Below are positions 1 through 10,637 of a DNA stretch of 64,000 nucleotides, piece by piece; position 1 is the stretch's first letter, and each line of letters begins with the position of its first letter. The notes under the pieces were generated by a model. The model made no database searches. It saw only the letters and a program-made list of their open reading frames with translations, and had not been told where the DNA came from. Source of the DNA: Adenophora triphylla var. japonica (Eukaryota > Streptophyta > Magnoliopsida > Asterales > Campanulaceae); assembly GCA_022495995.1 (NCBI GenBank), contig JAFEMH010002560.1, positions 248,001-312,000 on the forward strand, given 5' to 3'. The position numbers were made by a program, and so were the translations under genes.

Positions 1-1133
1 TACTCCACCTCTCTGAGTAGCCCGACCAGCGGTGAAACTTTGTTTGTGTATTTATCCGTGGGAGATAAATCGGTGGCGGCGGTTTTGGTTAGAGAAGATG
101 AAGGGCTTCAAAAACTAGTATACTACATCGAGCGAGGCCACATCGGATGTGGAGAGCCGATACTACAATGCTTTGAGAAGGTCGCTTATGCTCTAGTAGT
201 GGCTTCAAGGAAGTTGCGAGCTTATTTTCTAGCTCATCCAATTGTGGTTCTTACTAATGCTCCTTTAAGGAAGATATTGCACAAGCCGGAGAGTTCGGGT
301 CGGCTACTCAATGGGTCAATTGCCCTTACCGAATTTGACATTGAGTATCGACCTCGAAAAGCACCGAAGGCTCAAGCTCTAGCAGACTTCTTGGTCGAGC
401 TTACGTTCACCAAGGAGGACAACGAGCGGCGAGCTCCAAAGGAAAAGGCTAAAGGGAAAGAGCACGAGTCACGTGTCGCTATTAGCCTACCCGACGATTG
501 TTGGAAGGTATATTCGAGATGGGTCGGCAACCAAAAACGTTAGTGGAGCCGGAATTGTCTTGGTCGAGCGAATGCGGAACTGTGTATGAGGAATCACTGA
601 GGTTCAAATTCGATGCTTCCAACAACCGGGCCGAAGACGAAGCTCGATAGCGGCTATAGAATACGCCAAGTGCTTTGGAGCGACTAAGATCATGGCTTCT
701 TGTGATTCTGGCGATAGTTAACCAAGTCGAGGCGAGTACGAGGTGCTAAGTTCCACTTTAATCAAATACTCGCGACTTGGTGAAAGAGGCGATAAAGGAC
801 TTGGAATTACAGGAGATTCGGAGGATTGATCGAGAAGACAACGAGCTAGCCGACCTCCTTTCGAAATTAGCCACCTCAGATGAGCCGCACGATGAGCCCA
901 TCTCCTTCCTCGAAAATCCAGCTTATGAAAGGGTGAAAATTCAATGCATAGATGATCCCTCGAGAAATTGGACTCAGGAGAAGTGTTGGATCGAAGAAAT
1001 GAAAGCATACCTTGAAAGTGGCGAGCCGCCGGATGACGAGAGAAGAAGGCTCAAGCTATCAAAAAGAAAGCTCCGAGGTATGTCGTTCAAGGAGGCGACC
1101 TGTTCAGAAGATCCTATACTCGACCATTACTAA
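1..1133 (+). pseudogene. pol: RNase H and second RNase H of E1 pol (broken)
   Basis: An open frame runs from base 1 to 543 and carries the RT-linked RNase H segment (motifs VYLSVGD, KLVYYIERG, ALVVASRKLRAYF, LTEFDIEYRP and QALADFLVE). The next frame starts the second RNase H with RDGSATKN near 505-535 and SGAGIVLVE. It breaks after about 590 and resumes at 777-1133 with IRRIDREDNELADLLSKLA, the usual C-terminal part of that domain. Missing or damaged middle residues and at least two frame changes mean it cannot be functional. The first 39 bases are also open in frame, so the gene continues off the left edge. In the family these domains remove RNA from the RNA/DNA hybrid during reverse transcription. 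Confidence 0.85.
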
Positions 1134-2218
1134 AGTGCATTCACCCTCAAGAGGTCGCCCTATTGATACATGAAGTGCATAGTGGAATTTGTGGTGGACA
1201 CCCGGGGGCCAGGACTCTTGCTGACAAGTTGATCACTTTGGGATACTACGGCGCACATGAGAGCTGACACACACAACTTTGTTCAGCAATGCGATCAATG
1301 CCAAAGGTTTGCCAACCTACCTCATGTGCCAACAACCGAGCAAACTCCAGTAATTGCAGCTTGGCCATTCGACATGTGGGGCGTCGACCTGATTGGGCCC
1401 TTCCCTCCCGCCCGAGGAAATTGCAAGTATGTCATTGTCGCCATTGATTACTTCACCAAATGGGTTGAGGCAAAGCCATTAGCTCGCATAACGGAGGAGA
1501 ATGCCATCAACTTCATTCATGACTTCATTTGGTGTCGGTTTGGTTTTCCTCGAGCTATAGTGTCCGACAATGGTTTACAGTTCTCCCAGACCTTCGAAAC
1601 AGAAATGAATCGAGTAGGGATCAAACATTGGAAATCTTCTGTCGCCTATCCTCAAGGAAATGGCCAAGCTGAGGCAGCAAATAAACTTGTTCTATCTTCG
1701 CTCAAGACAGGACTCGTAGGTCGACGTAACAATTGGTTGGACGAACTCCCCCTTGCTCTTTGGGCAGTCCGTACAACCACTCGGGGGCCTACGGGGGAAA
1801 CCCCTTTTGCTCTCACATACGGGTCAGAGGCCATGGCACCTGCTGAGCTCAGATTCCCCACTGCTAGAGTGACTTTCTTCAATCAAGAGCAAAATGATAC
1901 CAACAGATTGATCGACTGGATCTAGTCGACGAGAAGCGAGAAACGACCTACCTCAGAATGGTCAACTACAAGCGACGAACTAAGAGCTACCACGACAAGA
2001 AGGTCAAGGCAAGGTCGTTCCAAGTTGGAGATTATGTATTGAGAAAGATCGAAGCAACGGGTAAAAGGACCCCGAGAACAAGCTATCTCCCTAACTGGGA
2101 AGGTCCCTATGTAGTCACTCGAGTCGTCAAGGAAGGAACCTACATGATAGCTCATCCCGGAGGTGACGAGTTGAAACATCCTTGGCATGCTACTCACCTC
2201 ATCAAATACTACTTCTAG
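1134..2218 (+). pseudogene. pol: Integrase of E1 pol (frameshifted)
   Basis: Zinc-binding part: EVHSGICGGHPGARTLADK near 1170-1230, then CDQC near 1290. Catalytic core in the 222-residue frame 1257-1925: WGVDLIGPF (first Asp), IVSDNGLQF (second Asp) and QGNGQAEAANK (Glu), that is a complete DDE set. The C-terminal GPY/F-type module is in a different frame (1958-2218): NWEGPYVVTRVV and the ending HLIKYYF followed by a stop. Frame changes near 1245 and 1930 break the gene. The ending HLIKYYF also identifies the cut end of E2 at 21494/34957. Confidence 0.9.
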
Positions 2219-2309
2219 TTTCAAAGTTCAAGCTCGTATTAGTTCTAGTTTCAAGTTGATGTAAGCATGTTCCCTACTTCAATAAAAAGCGCAGTTTATT
2301 CGATCAAAC

Positions 2310-2770
2310 ATAGTGTTACACTAACCCCAACAAGCTCGACTCTTAGTCAGCTTCGTTTTAACAAGCTCGATTCTTAATCAGCTTTATTCAGTTAACAGGT
2401 CCGACTCTTAGTCGACTTCGTTCTAACAAACTCGACTCTTAGTCAGTTTGTTCTAAATAGCTCGATTCTTAATCAGCTTGGTTCATTTAACAAGTCCGAC
2501 TCTTAGTCGACTTCGTTCTAACAAACTCGACTCTTAGTCAGTTTGTTCTAATTAGCTCGATTCTTAATCAGCTAAATCCATTTAACGAGTCCGACTCTTA
2601 GTCGACTTCGTTCTAACAAACTCGACTCTTAGTCAGTTTGTTCTAATTAGCTCGATTCTTAATCAGCTTTATCCATTTAACGAGTCCGACTCTTAGTCGA
2701 CTTCGTTCTAACAAACCCGACTCTTAGTCAGTTTTTTCTAATTAGCTAGACCCTAGGTCAGCTTCAATAG
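2310..2770 (+). repeat. 95-bp higher-order tandem array of hairpin subrepeats
   Basis: About 14 subrepeats of 31-33 bp, grouped in threes to give a 95-bp period (copies start near 2398, 2493, 2588 and 2683). Every subrepeat is an inverted repeat around GAYTCTTARTC. Example at 2425-2452: arms AACAAACT and AGTTTGTT, inner arms GACT and AGTC, loop ctt, one bulged c. The three subrepeat types have different outer arms that remain self-complementary. The array lies between the integrase stop and the end of the antisense gene. No coding potential is seen. Confidence 0.9.
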
Positions 2771-3115
2771 TGTGAGCAGGTTCGACTTATAGTCAATCTC
2801 GTTCCAAAAGTTAACCAAGTCTGAGGTCGACCAAGGCATCATAGGGTCAGGACGGCCTCAAACTTAAGATAACTCATTTACCCTACCACATCTAGCTCGA
2901 CACTTACTTTAAAAAGCATACAACATGCAATAAAGAGGGGTTGACTACGATTAAATATGAACAAGCCTCCCAAAAGCGGGCTAAGGCTTGGGAAAAACAA
3001 ACTTACAAAAGTATCTTGCCTCCAAAAAAATAGGGCCAAGGCATCCAAATATTCAAGAAATCAAAAGAACAAAAGTGTTTTGGGGCTTGTTTCATTACAC
3101 TGAGTTAATCAAAAA
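2771..3115. other. Non-coding spacer between hairpin array and antisense gene
   Basis: Contains one degenerate subrepeat remnant and then unique, mildly A-rich sequence. On the minus strand this is the 3' flank of the antisense gene. I see no ORF, and no clear poly(A) signal. Confidence 0.5.
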
Positions 3116-6100
3116 TCAAACAGCTTGATCGGAGATATTGCGGTCGTCGGTAGCAGCTCGCTCTTCATTCAGGGGTCCAGTCTGTTGAGGGCTCAAGGGC
3201 TTACCCGACTCCGAGAAGACCTGATGATCGAACTCACCCTCCGCCTCCATCTCATCCCCGCTCCTCCATATCGCTAGCTCTTGTAAAGCCACATCAAAAG
3301 TCCTGGGGGCCAACTCTGGAGCTACCCAAGGCTCACAATGCTCTTCTTGGTCTTCTTGAGCAATATGGGCTAAATCATTTTCATTATAAGGCACCAATGA
3401 ATGACCCCCTCTAGCTGCCATGTCATATTGAGGAGCATAGGCCCATTGAGCGACCTGGTCCAAGGAGACTCCAGAATCAGGGTCGACTAAAGCCCGACGG
3501 GCCATGTGGCGCTTACCCAACTCCAAGAAGCCCTTGGCTTTATCAATAATAGCGTTGAAGTACTCATCTCCGTCCTTAAACTTCTCAACGGCGTCCTTAG
3601 CGGCCGAGCTAGCAATAGCGACCGAAGGTCTTCCCTGCCATTTCGCCCGCTCAAGTCGACGTTCTTCCCGCAGCCTCAACTAGGAAGACGTCCTTCTCCT
3701 TCAGAAGCTTGGAAGCTGTTGCCAACTCAATCTTGGTCTTCTCCAGCTCCTTCTCATTAGCTTCCTTCTCTGCCTCCACCTCCTTAAGCTTGGATTCTGC
3801 TGCCTCAAGGTCGGACAGAGCCTTGGTCTTTACTGCTTCGTTGGCTTCGAATGAGTTGTCCAAGTCGTTGTACTTCTCCCTCCATTCCGCAAGCTCTTGA
3901 GCCTTTTTGGAATAATCTTTGAGGGCTTGCCTCTCCCTCTCAATGGAGGCCCTCCAAGAGCTCTTAGCCTGTTCGATCATGGTAAGATTCTGCATACAAG
4001 AAAAGTCAGATAAGGATTAGCTCGGAGATCGATCTAACAAACTAAAAGGAACAAGCGACAAAGCAAAAAGGGAAATTGAAGAGTTACCTCACAATGTGCC
4101 ATCCCAGATCGAGCTGAGAACTCTTCAGGGGTCATCCCCTTATCAGCAAAGTAGGCCAGGAGGTCGACATCAATAGCCCTCCTAACCACGACCTGACCCA
4201 GGCTCATGTCGGGGTAGCGACGACTCAAACTATTCACCCCATCCAGAGGAGGCACATCACTCAACCTGCTGATCTTATCCTCCAAGGACTCTAGACGAAT
4301 AGGAGAAGGAATTTGAGGAGGAAGGTGGCTAGAGGGAACAGACTTTCCTTTCTCCGTCCTTGACCTTTTCCTAGTGTTCAGGGCTTGGTCATCCTCCTTG
4401 ATCATTTCTTCATCTTCATCAATATCAACAATCTCCAGAGGGTTAGCGTCGGTGTTCCCACACCAGAAGTCCCAACATTAGCTTCAGCAATTGGGTCGGA
4501 GCTCAAACTGGGCCTATTGGATTTGTTGGATTCATCACCCTCTTCAGTCGCATCCTTGGTATGACTGCTACTCAACAAAGGATCCTCAGATTCATCCACC
4601 TCCATGGGAATCATACCAACATTGTCCTTCGACAGCAGGCCGGTCCTTCTCACAGCTTCCCTCTCTCTGTTAGCTCGAGCGTTGGCGGCACCATGAGCTT
4701 TCCTGGCTCTCTTCCTGTCTGACACTACCAATATACGGCCCATATTTGCCTCTTGCTCGGGGGTCAGAACTGCACAAAAAGTCAGGGTGACAAGTATGAG
4801 GTCGACGTATACGAGCTAGCTCATATATATGCAAGTTGATCAATTAACGAGCTGAAAGTTGTATTCATGACTCAAAATGTTCTCTACATATAAACTACGA
4901 GCTAACCAAGAGAAAGCAGAGTATTCTACATGCCATGTTCTACATACGAGCTATGGTTCTATGTACGAGCTAATCATATACGAATCATAAAATCGAGTGC
5001 ATAAGTATAACAGCCAAACCAAACTATTCATACAAGGTTAATGGACGGTAGACGAGTAAAGAAAGACAAAACAAGGATATCTTACCACCCGCATGCTCTC
5101 CATTCTCTTTGCAATAGTTGGCAGTTTTCTTACACCGTTGGCACGTGTCCTCAAACTTGGCCAATGCGTGGGTAACCCAGTCGGGATAAATTGTGCCCCT
5201 ACCAACGACTACCAAGGGTTGCACTTCACCCTCTCCAGCCATCATCCCAGCCTGGATGAAGTTATACTTAGTTGTAAGTAAACTCTCCCAACTAAAGGCG
5301 CCCTTATCTGCTAGCCGACACAACCTCTTATACAATTCAAAGTGCCAGACAGGCTCCCAATAGTTCCTCTCATCTAAGGGCTCAGAATCCTCAGCTGGCA
5401 AAGGAAATTCCCACCCAAATCTACTCTCCACTACAACTACATGAGTATTCCAGCCACTATGTTTACTGGGAAGGTTTGTGAAAAGCTTACGCGAATTGGG
5501 CTTGGAGGGGGTACTGATGGTTTTCTCCTCTCCACTATACTTGATGAAGAAGAATTCCTTAAACACTCTCATGCAAGGTTCATATCCTAAAAACCTACAA
5601 ACCATAGCAAAACATACCAAAACCCTACAGGTGTTAGCTCCGAGCTGAAGAGGTAAGGCATTGGCACACTCCAGGAACTCATTGATAAAAGGGTCGAGTG
5701 GCAACCTAAGGCCGGCCACAAATTGGCCATAGTAAAAAGCTACCCTGGTGGCATCCCCGGCATCAAATTTGGCCCTAGAATCCTGCTTGGTATAAATGGT
5801 CACCCTATAATCCTCCTTTTTTACCTCACAAAACCCATGGATCACATCGTACCTAGAGGGCAAGTTCTTCCTTCCGCGCAATGGTCCACAGGGGAACGTA
5901 ACCTCTTTCATTTTCCCGAGGCACAACCGAATCATCGAAGGCGTCCACAATTCGGGGGCACAGAAGAGGTCGAGGACATTTCCTTCTTGAGTTGTCATAT
6001 CTGTACAAGAAGAAGGAGAAACAGGGGAGTCAGTCCTATGATCACATTCAGTCGACCTACCTAAGGGCGACCTAAACTCCCCTGGAAAACCTATTCTGTT

Positions 6101-6409
6101 CCTAAGGAAAGAAGGTTTGTGGACATCCCTAACATAAAACAAAGTGATATGATCAAGCAATTCATGAAATAGATGAAAAGCGACAACATTTGAGTCGTCA
6201 ATCACCACATTTTCAATTTCTCCTGCAACTGGAAACCCTATTTCACTAAAGTTCAACTCCCACCTGGTCAAGATAGAGGCACACTCGCTTAATGACATCT
6301 CTCTCCACCCACCGTTTATGTGCTTACATACTCTACGGTTAATAGTGCAATACCCGTACCAAGCTCCTGGTTCACTACTAAAGGTCCTAGCCATGGCGGA
6401 ATTAAACAC
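3116..6409 (-). pseudogene. Antisense spliced gene (aORF) of E1, gypsy-type transposon domain plus coiled coil
   Basis: Minus-strand gene, opposite to pol. First exon 6409 to about 5087 (over 440 residues) has a globular domain resembling the family often named 'putative gypsy type transposon' (PF04195-like, from memory). Motifs: WELNFSEIGFPVAGE, PSRYDVIHGF and FLGYEPCMRVFKEFF. It ends at a good donor (gtaagata). A second exon starts about 4770 after tgcag and has a basic then acidic segment (RKRARKAHGAANARANRERE); one frameshift lies near 4450. A donor (gtaact) near 4084 and an acceptor (tatgcag) near 3990 lead to a charged coiled coil (about residues 20-100 of that exon), frameshifted near 3670, ending at 3116. 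Matching splice signals suggest it was transcribed antisense; function unknown. Confidence 0.75.
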
Positions 6410-6875
6410 AAAGCAGAAATCAAAGCCCTAAAGCAAATATACAAGGGAAATACCTTAATGGATTGCAGAAAGGGAGTTCGTTCTTGGCCGAGAAGCGAGT
6501 TTAAGTTTTGCTGCAATTCCGTGATTGTCGCCGGAGAAGAGGAGTTTGAAAACGGTAAGAATTCGAATTTGAGAGAAAGACTGAGTATTTCTATTTTCCT
6601 AAATTTGGAAGGGGAAAAGAAAATAGAAATTAATTTTCCAAAATTAAAAGCTGAAGCAGTTTTCGAGAAGGAGTTCCAAGCGTCAGAATTGCAATCATTA
6701 CTAAAATCGGCGCTCCTTCATCTCCTACCGTTCATTGCCAACGATCAGGATGGTGCCACGTCATCAAAAGTCGACCATACCTCAGAACGAGTATCGACCT
6801 GCGAGTAAAATAATTCTCATCAAAGATCTTCTTAACTTCCAAGTCGACGGAGTCAACTCGAAAGTTGGGGGCCAC
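6410..6875 (-). promoter_or_regulatory. 5' flank of E1 antisense gene and polypurine tract
   Basis: The stretch between the antisense start codon and the 3' LTR must hold the antisense 5' region. No obvious TATA box was found. A purine-rich tract (aaagttgggggccac, 6861-6875) touches the LTR and is the likely plus-strand primer site (PPT) for E1. The overlapping plus ORF around 6320-6808 has no family features and is treated as chance. Confidence 0.5.
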
Positions 6876-7534
6876 TGAACATACCAAAAATGTCGAGTTG
6901 GGCCAAACGAGTAAAGCCCAATCACAGGCCGCATTGACTGTCACATTCTCAATAGGGCTGGCCCAATCAGAACAAGGCCCAAAGCCCATCTCAAGCATCA
7001 GTCGACTAAGCCCATGGTCCGACCTACCAGGTCCCGACCTAACTTAGTCCGACCTCATGATCCATACTACAATTCGGGTACGAACCATGCTCTACCCGAC
7101 AGTCAGGTCGACCATTACATAAGTGGCGACCTCGACCTAGACAACAAGTGACGACCTGACACTTGCCGGCGTATTTGGTTGAACAATTCTCATAACCACA
7201 TCCCTACAAATCAGGGGCCGTTATAGACACGTTCCCACAATCAAGTAACTGCCGCTACAATCTCGGAGCACATGTCGCCTCCCCAAAAATACACCACTCT
7301 TGTCTATAAATACTTCATCACTACCAAACGGTAAAAGGTAACTGCCATTTTGTATTCTGAGTTCATTATTCAATACATTTTGAGCTATAATACACTGTTA
7401 TCTTACTCTCACGCCCGAGTGTCTTCGCCGGAGACACATCCGGCTAGTCGTGGGTTCTGATTTCAGGTCAAGGAGCCAGGTGATTAATCTTGCCACGTGG
7501 AGGATTATTGATAAGCACAATTCCTGCAGCATCA
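6876..7534 (+). repeat. 3' LTR of E1
   Basis: Starts TGAACATACC directly after the purine tract and ends GCAGCATCA, giving the usual TG...CA ends; length 659 bp. Contains a TATA box (ctataaatact, 7304-7314) with plausible transcript start about 30 bp downstream. No partner LTR is in the window, so the boundaries rest on the end motifs only. Confidence 0.7.
7304..7314 (+). promoter_or_regulatory. TATA box in E1 LTR
   Basis: Sequence ctataaatact in the LTR. Unlike the other LTRs in this window, no palindrome is visible 15-25 bp upstream. Confidence 0.6.
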
Positions 7535-7611
7535 AATACTATTTTATTCATCTAATAAATTAATGTTTATTTTTTGATACGAGGACACTAACGTTATAAT
7601 CATTAAATTTT

Positions 7612-7870
7612 GGAAAAAAAAATACTACTTCCTTTAAAAAAATATTACTTTCTTCATCCCAATGAATATTTAAAAAAATAATACTACTTCATTTGTCTCA
7701 AAAATTAATGTCATCTTAATGTTATATTTTGGGACGAATACACTAACATTACAAACATTAATTTTAGAGGCGAATGAATGAAGTAGTATTGTTTTATAAA
7801 ATATTCATTGGGATGAAGGAAGTAATATTCATTTTTTTGGACAAAAATGTAGTAGTATTTTTTGGTTATT
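7612..7870. mobile_element. Fold-back/MITE, nested inverted repeats
   Basis: Imperfect palindrome centred near 7735. Inner arms tacttcatttg.../...gaatgaagta at 7685-7785 share ATTAATGT next to the centre. Outer arms at about 7646-7680 and 7800-7835 share TTCATCCCAATGAATATT with its reverse complement, and a weaker outermost layer includes aaaatactact. The layered arms suggest one MITE inserted into, or derived from, a larger one. Confidence 0.6.
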
Positions 7871-8201
7871 CATTTTGAGTCGAAAGTAATATTCATTATT
7901 GAAATTAAGGAAATATTTTTTTTACGGAATTATATTTTTTAAAGTATTTATTTGAGACGGAAAAAATAATATTTCCTTTTAGTTTTCTTTATTATAACAT
8001 AATTTTTATATTTTTATTTTATAATTTAAAGCGAGACGGAGAATGAATTAGTATTGTGTTTAGAGAGAATGAATTAGTGTTGTGGAAAGTTAGAACTTGC
8101 TAGCTTTCAAGTATCGAGTTCAAATTTAATTTTTTTAAAATATCAAAATTTAAAGTCGCTAAGTTCAATTTTATTTTATTTTAATATCAAAATTTAAACA
8201 T

Positions 8202-8265
8202 GCTACACCGTGTAGCGAGTTTATACGAAAAAAATTATAAACTCGCTATACCGTGTAGCAAGTTT
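8202..8265. repeat. Duplicated hairpin motif
   Basis: GCTACACCGTGTAGCGAGTTT (8202-8222) and a near copy, GCTATACCGTGTAGCAAGTTT (8245-8265), are direct repeats that each fold (GCTAC/GTAGC). Between them agcgagtttata and tataaactcgct are inverted. Origin unknown. Confidence 0.6.
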
Positions 8266-8463
8266 CAAAAATGGATCATTTTGATCAATAATTTGGAAGA
8301 GTTGTTATTTTGAAATATATTTTTTAAAAGATAATATTTTGAGAAAAAAAAATCTCACTTTCTTAGCTTCTTCCAAAATACTTACAACATTTTGTGCAGG
8401 CACACCCCGGCCCTTCTAGCGGATTGTAAACAGCTATTTTGTGGTTCCCCCTCCTTTTTATTT

Positions 8464-8623
8464 TACTTCCTCCGTCCCATTATAAGTATTATATTTATAC
8501 GTTTTTAAGAAATATGCTATACATTGAAAAGAATATTCTTAAACTATTTTCACAATTAGAAATATAACTATTTTAAGACAAACAAAAAAAGTGTAACATT
8601 TATCGTAAGATACAGGAAGGAAA
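8464..8623. mobile_element. Degenerate stowaway/tourist-like MITE
   Basis: Left end TA then CTTCCTCCGTCCCATTATAAG, typical of plant MITEs. The right end near ggaaggaaat is only partly complementary, so the right boundary is uncertain. Confidence 0.45.
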
Positions 8624-8743
8624 TCCAATAATATGGAGTAGTTTGTTAGGGGATGCTAGGAAGTCATCCCCGTGTGGTTGATACTTTTGGACACAAAAGA
8701 AAAATGATTTTTTTTTTTTAATCTTTAAAACTGTCAATTTTAA

Positions 8744-8969
8744 TACTTCCTTCGTCATAGTTTAACGGTTGACACGAGGATTAAGAAAAAAATGTTGAGT
8801 ATAAAAAGTAAAATAAGAGATATAGAAAGCGGATATGGAATTTTTTTGTAATAATGACAAGTGGGTCTAATTATCCATTTTACATAATAAAACAACAAAA
8901 AGCCTTAAACTGAAACGAATCAAAACGGCAAGTAAAAATCTTAAACTGAGTCAGAGGATTGAGGGAGTA
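8744..8969. mobile_element. MITE with TA target duplication
   Basis: TA at both ends. Left terminus CTTCCTTCGTCATAGTTTAA; right terminus, read in reverse complement, CTCCCTCAATCCTCTGACTC then AGTTTAA. About 222 bp, AT-rich, no coding capacity. Likely mobilised in trans by a Tc1/mariner or PIF-type transposase. Confidence 0.7.
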
Positions 8970-9349
8970 TTAGTTTTTTCGTCTATTGTTACTATTTTGT
9001 AAAACGGGGCGTTATTAAGTGGAGGGACAAAATAGTGAGGGCAAAATGGGAAATTCGGCCATTGAAACTATTCATTCAACTGTAGCACACCACTACCATT
9101 TATACTATAGATAAGGATATTTCTTTTCATTTAAATTTATTTTTATTTCATGAGGGATAAACAAATTTCTTCTTTTCTTTTTTCTTTCTAGAAAAAACAA
9201 AATTTCTTGAACATAAAACAGTACTCATACCGCGTATAAATATTTATATGAATATTTGCTTTTTTAGTTTCATTGAATTTACTGATCATGTGTGGGTTAT
9301 ATAAGCTAGCATATGTGCTTAACAGGATTTGGGTTCTCGACCTGCAATA

Positions 9350-9584
9350 TACTCCCTCTGTCCAAGTTAATACTTCACAATTACTGTTCACGCGTGAATT
9401 AAGGAAAAAAATAATGATATAATGTTGTGAGTGTAAAAGTAAAATAGGAAAGAGAATGAGTGGAGGGAATAGTAAATTATAATGGTGTTGTGAGTATTAA
9501 AATAATGTAGGAGACAAAGTGTGAAGTATGTAATTGGACGCCCAAAATAGAAAGTGTGAAGTATGTAACTGGACGGAGGGAGTA
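9350..9584. mobile_element. MITE with long terminal inverted repeats
   Basis: Flanked by TA. Left terminus CTCCCTCTGTCCAAGTTAAT continuing ACTTCACA. The right terminus in reverse complement is CTCCCTCCGTCCAGTTACAT continuing ACTTCACA, so about 24 of 28 positions agree. A second internal copy of the right terminus lies just inside it (near 9515-9540). Confidence 0.85.
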
Positions 9585-9626
9585 TAATCTAATACCAATA
9601 CCGGTACCACTAAAACTAAATATCTT

Positions 9627-9644
9627 TATATATATATATATATA
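9627..9644. repeat. (TA)n microsatellite
   Basis: Run of alternating TA directly before the next MITE. A similar run follows the last MITE at 10214-10235, consistent with the TA preference of these elements. Confidence 0.8.
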
Positions 9645-9917
9645 CTCCCTCCGTCCCCCGTGAATACAAACTTATTTTCATTTTGATCCGTCCCACGTGA
9701 ATATAAACTGCCTAAAATAGAAATAAATTTATTATTTTATATTCACCCTACCCCACCCACTCATTCTCTCTCTTCATTTCCTACCACACAATTTATTCAA
9801 CCAACTCCACTCATTCTCTCTCTTCATTTCTTACCACACATTTTCATTATCTTAATAATATTTCTTAATTATTGTGCCCGAAAAAATGGTTTGTAATCAC
9901 ATGGGACAGAGGAAGTA
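9643..9917. mobile_element. MITE with TA target duplication
   Basis: Left end CTCCCTCCGTCCCCCGTGAA then TACAAACT. The right end in reverse complement is CTTCCTCTGTCCCATGTGAT then TACAAACC. Internal direct repeats of cactcattctctctcttcatttc. No ORF. Confidence 0.8.
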
Positions 9918-9939
9918 TATATCTATATAGCTATATATA

Positions 9940-10216
9940 TACTCTCTCCGTCCCATACCTACGTGCACACTTTTCATTTTGGGCGTCCCAAACATACGTG
10001 TACATTTCCTAAAATGGAAAGAAATCTTTTACTATTCCCTCCACTCATTCTCTCTCCTACATTATTTTAATACTCACAACACCATTATAATTTACTATTC
10101 CCTCCACTCATTCTCTCTCCTATTTTATTTCACACCCACAACACTTTCAATATAATACTATCTCCTTATTTTACGTGAAAAGTCAAACTAGGCACTGGGT
10201 CCAGGAGGAGGGAGTA
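9940..10216. mobile_element. MITE with TA target duplication
   Basis: Left end CTCTCTCCGTCCCATACCTA; right end in reverse complement CTCCCTCCTCCTGGACCCAG. Flanked by TA within TA runs. The inner part has a tandem repeat (tttactattccctccactc) shared in reverse complement with the MITE at 9350-9584, so the two are related families. Confidence 0.7.
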
Positions 10217-10637
10217 TATATATATATATATATATGAAGTAATAAAAAGCAATATGTAAGTGGTAGGTGAATCTGAAGGGAATTGTTAAGAATGAAGTGA
10301 GTTATGATATATGTCAAGCTCAATACACACTGGAATTGCATAAAGATTGAAGATTGAAGATTAAAGAGAGATGAGTCACTAGCATTTTCAATGAAGTAGC
10401 CAAGGTTTTGGGAGACATGGTAGATGCCATATCTTTTCCACACTTAAACCTTTGGGGCCTCTTTTCTAGTCTACCAACCATGCTGGATGCAATATTGGTG
10501 CGCCAGCAGACCAAGACTAGTTTTACAAAATGTTTTTGTCCTTTAATATCTTGCTCTATAAATAAATCATGAAATCTTGTGAAGAAAAAAAAAGATTTTT
10601 TCCTACATAATAGAAAATTTATTTTATAATTTTAAAA
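10217..10637. other. Spacer between MITE and MULE
   Basis: TA microsatellite, then unique sequence. A 64-residue minus frame (10514-10320) has ordinary composition but no family I recognise and no start context, so I do not call it a gene. Confidence 0.5.

Larger units (their letters stand above)
1..7534 (+). mobile_element. E1: 3' part of a Tat/Retand-like Ty3/gypsy element
   Basis: The element enters from the left edge inside its RNase H region. Order on the plus strand: RNase H, a second (archaeal-type) RNase H, integrase, a hairpin tandem array, an antisense spliced gene on the minus strand, a purine tract, and a 3' LTR. Two RNase H domains plus an antisense ORF between pol and the 3' LTR is the known arrangement of the plant Tat/Retand lineage. 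The 5' LTR, gag, protease and RT lie outside the window, so no target-site duplication can be tested; the five bases after the LTR are aatac. Reading frames are broken at several points, so the copy is dead. Confidence 0.85.
7535..8463. other. AT-rich non-coding flank
   Basis: No credible gene. Holds the fold-back element at 7612-7870 and a small duplicated hairpin at 8202-8265; otherwise long A/T runs. Confidence 0.6.

Noticed and set aside
6320..6808. 162-residue plus ORF between the antisense gene and the LTR of E1
   Set aside because: Overlaps antisense exon 1 and its flank; no motif.
10183..10514. Possible small minus-strand gene before the MULE
   Set aside because: 64-86 residue frames without motif or start context, overlapping a TA microsatellite.
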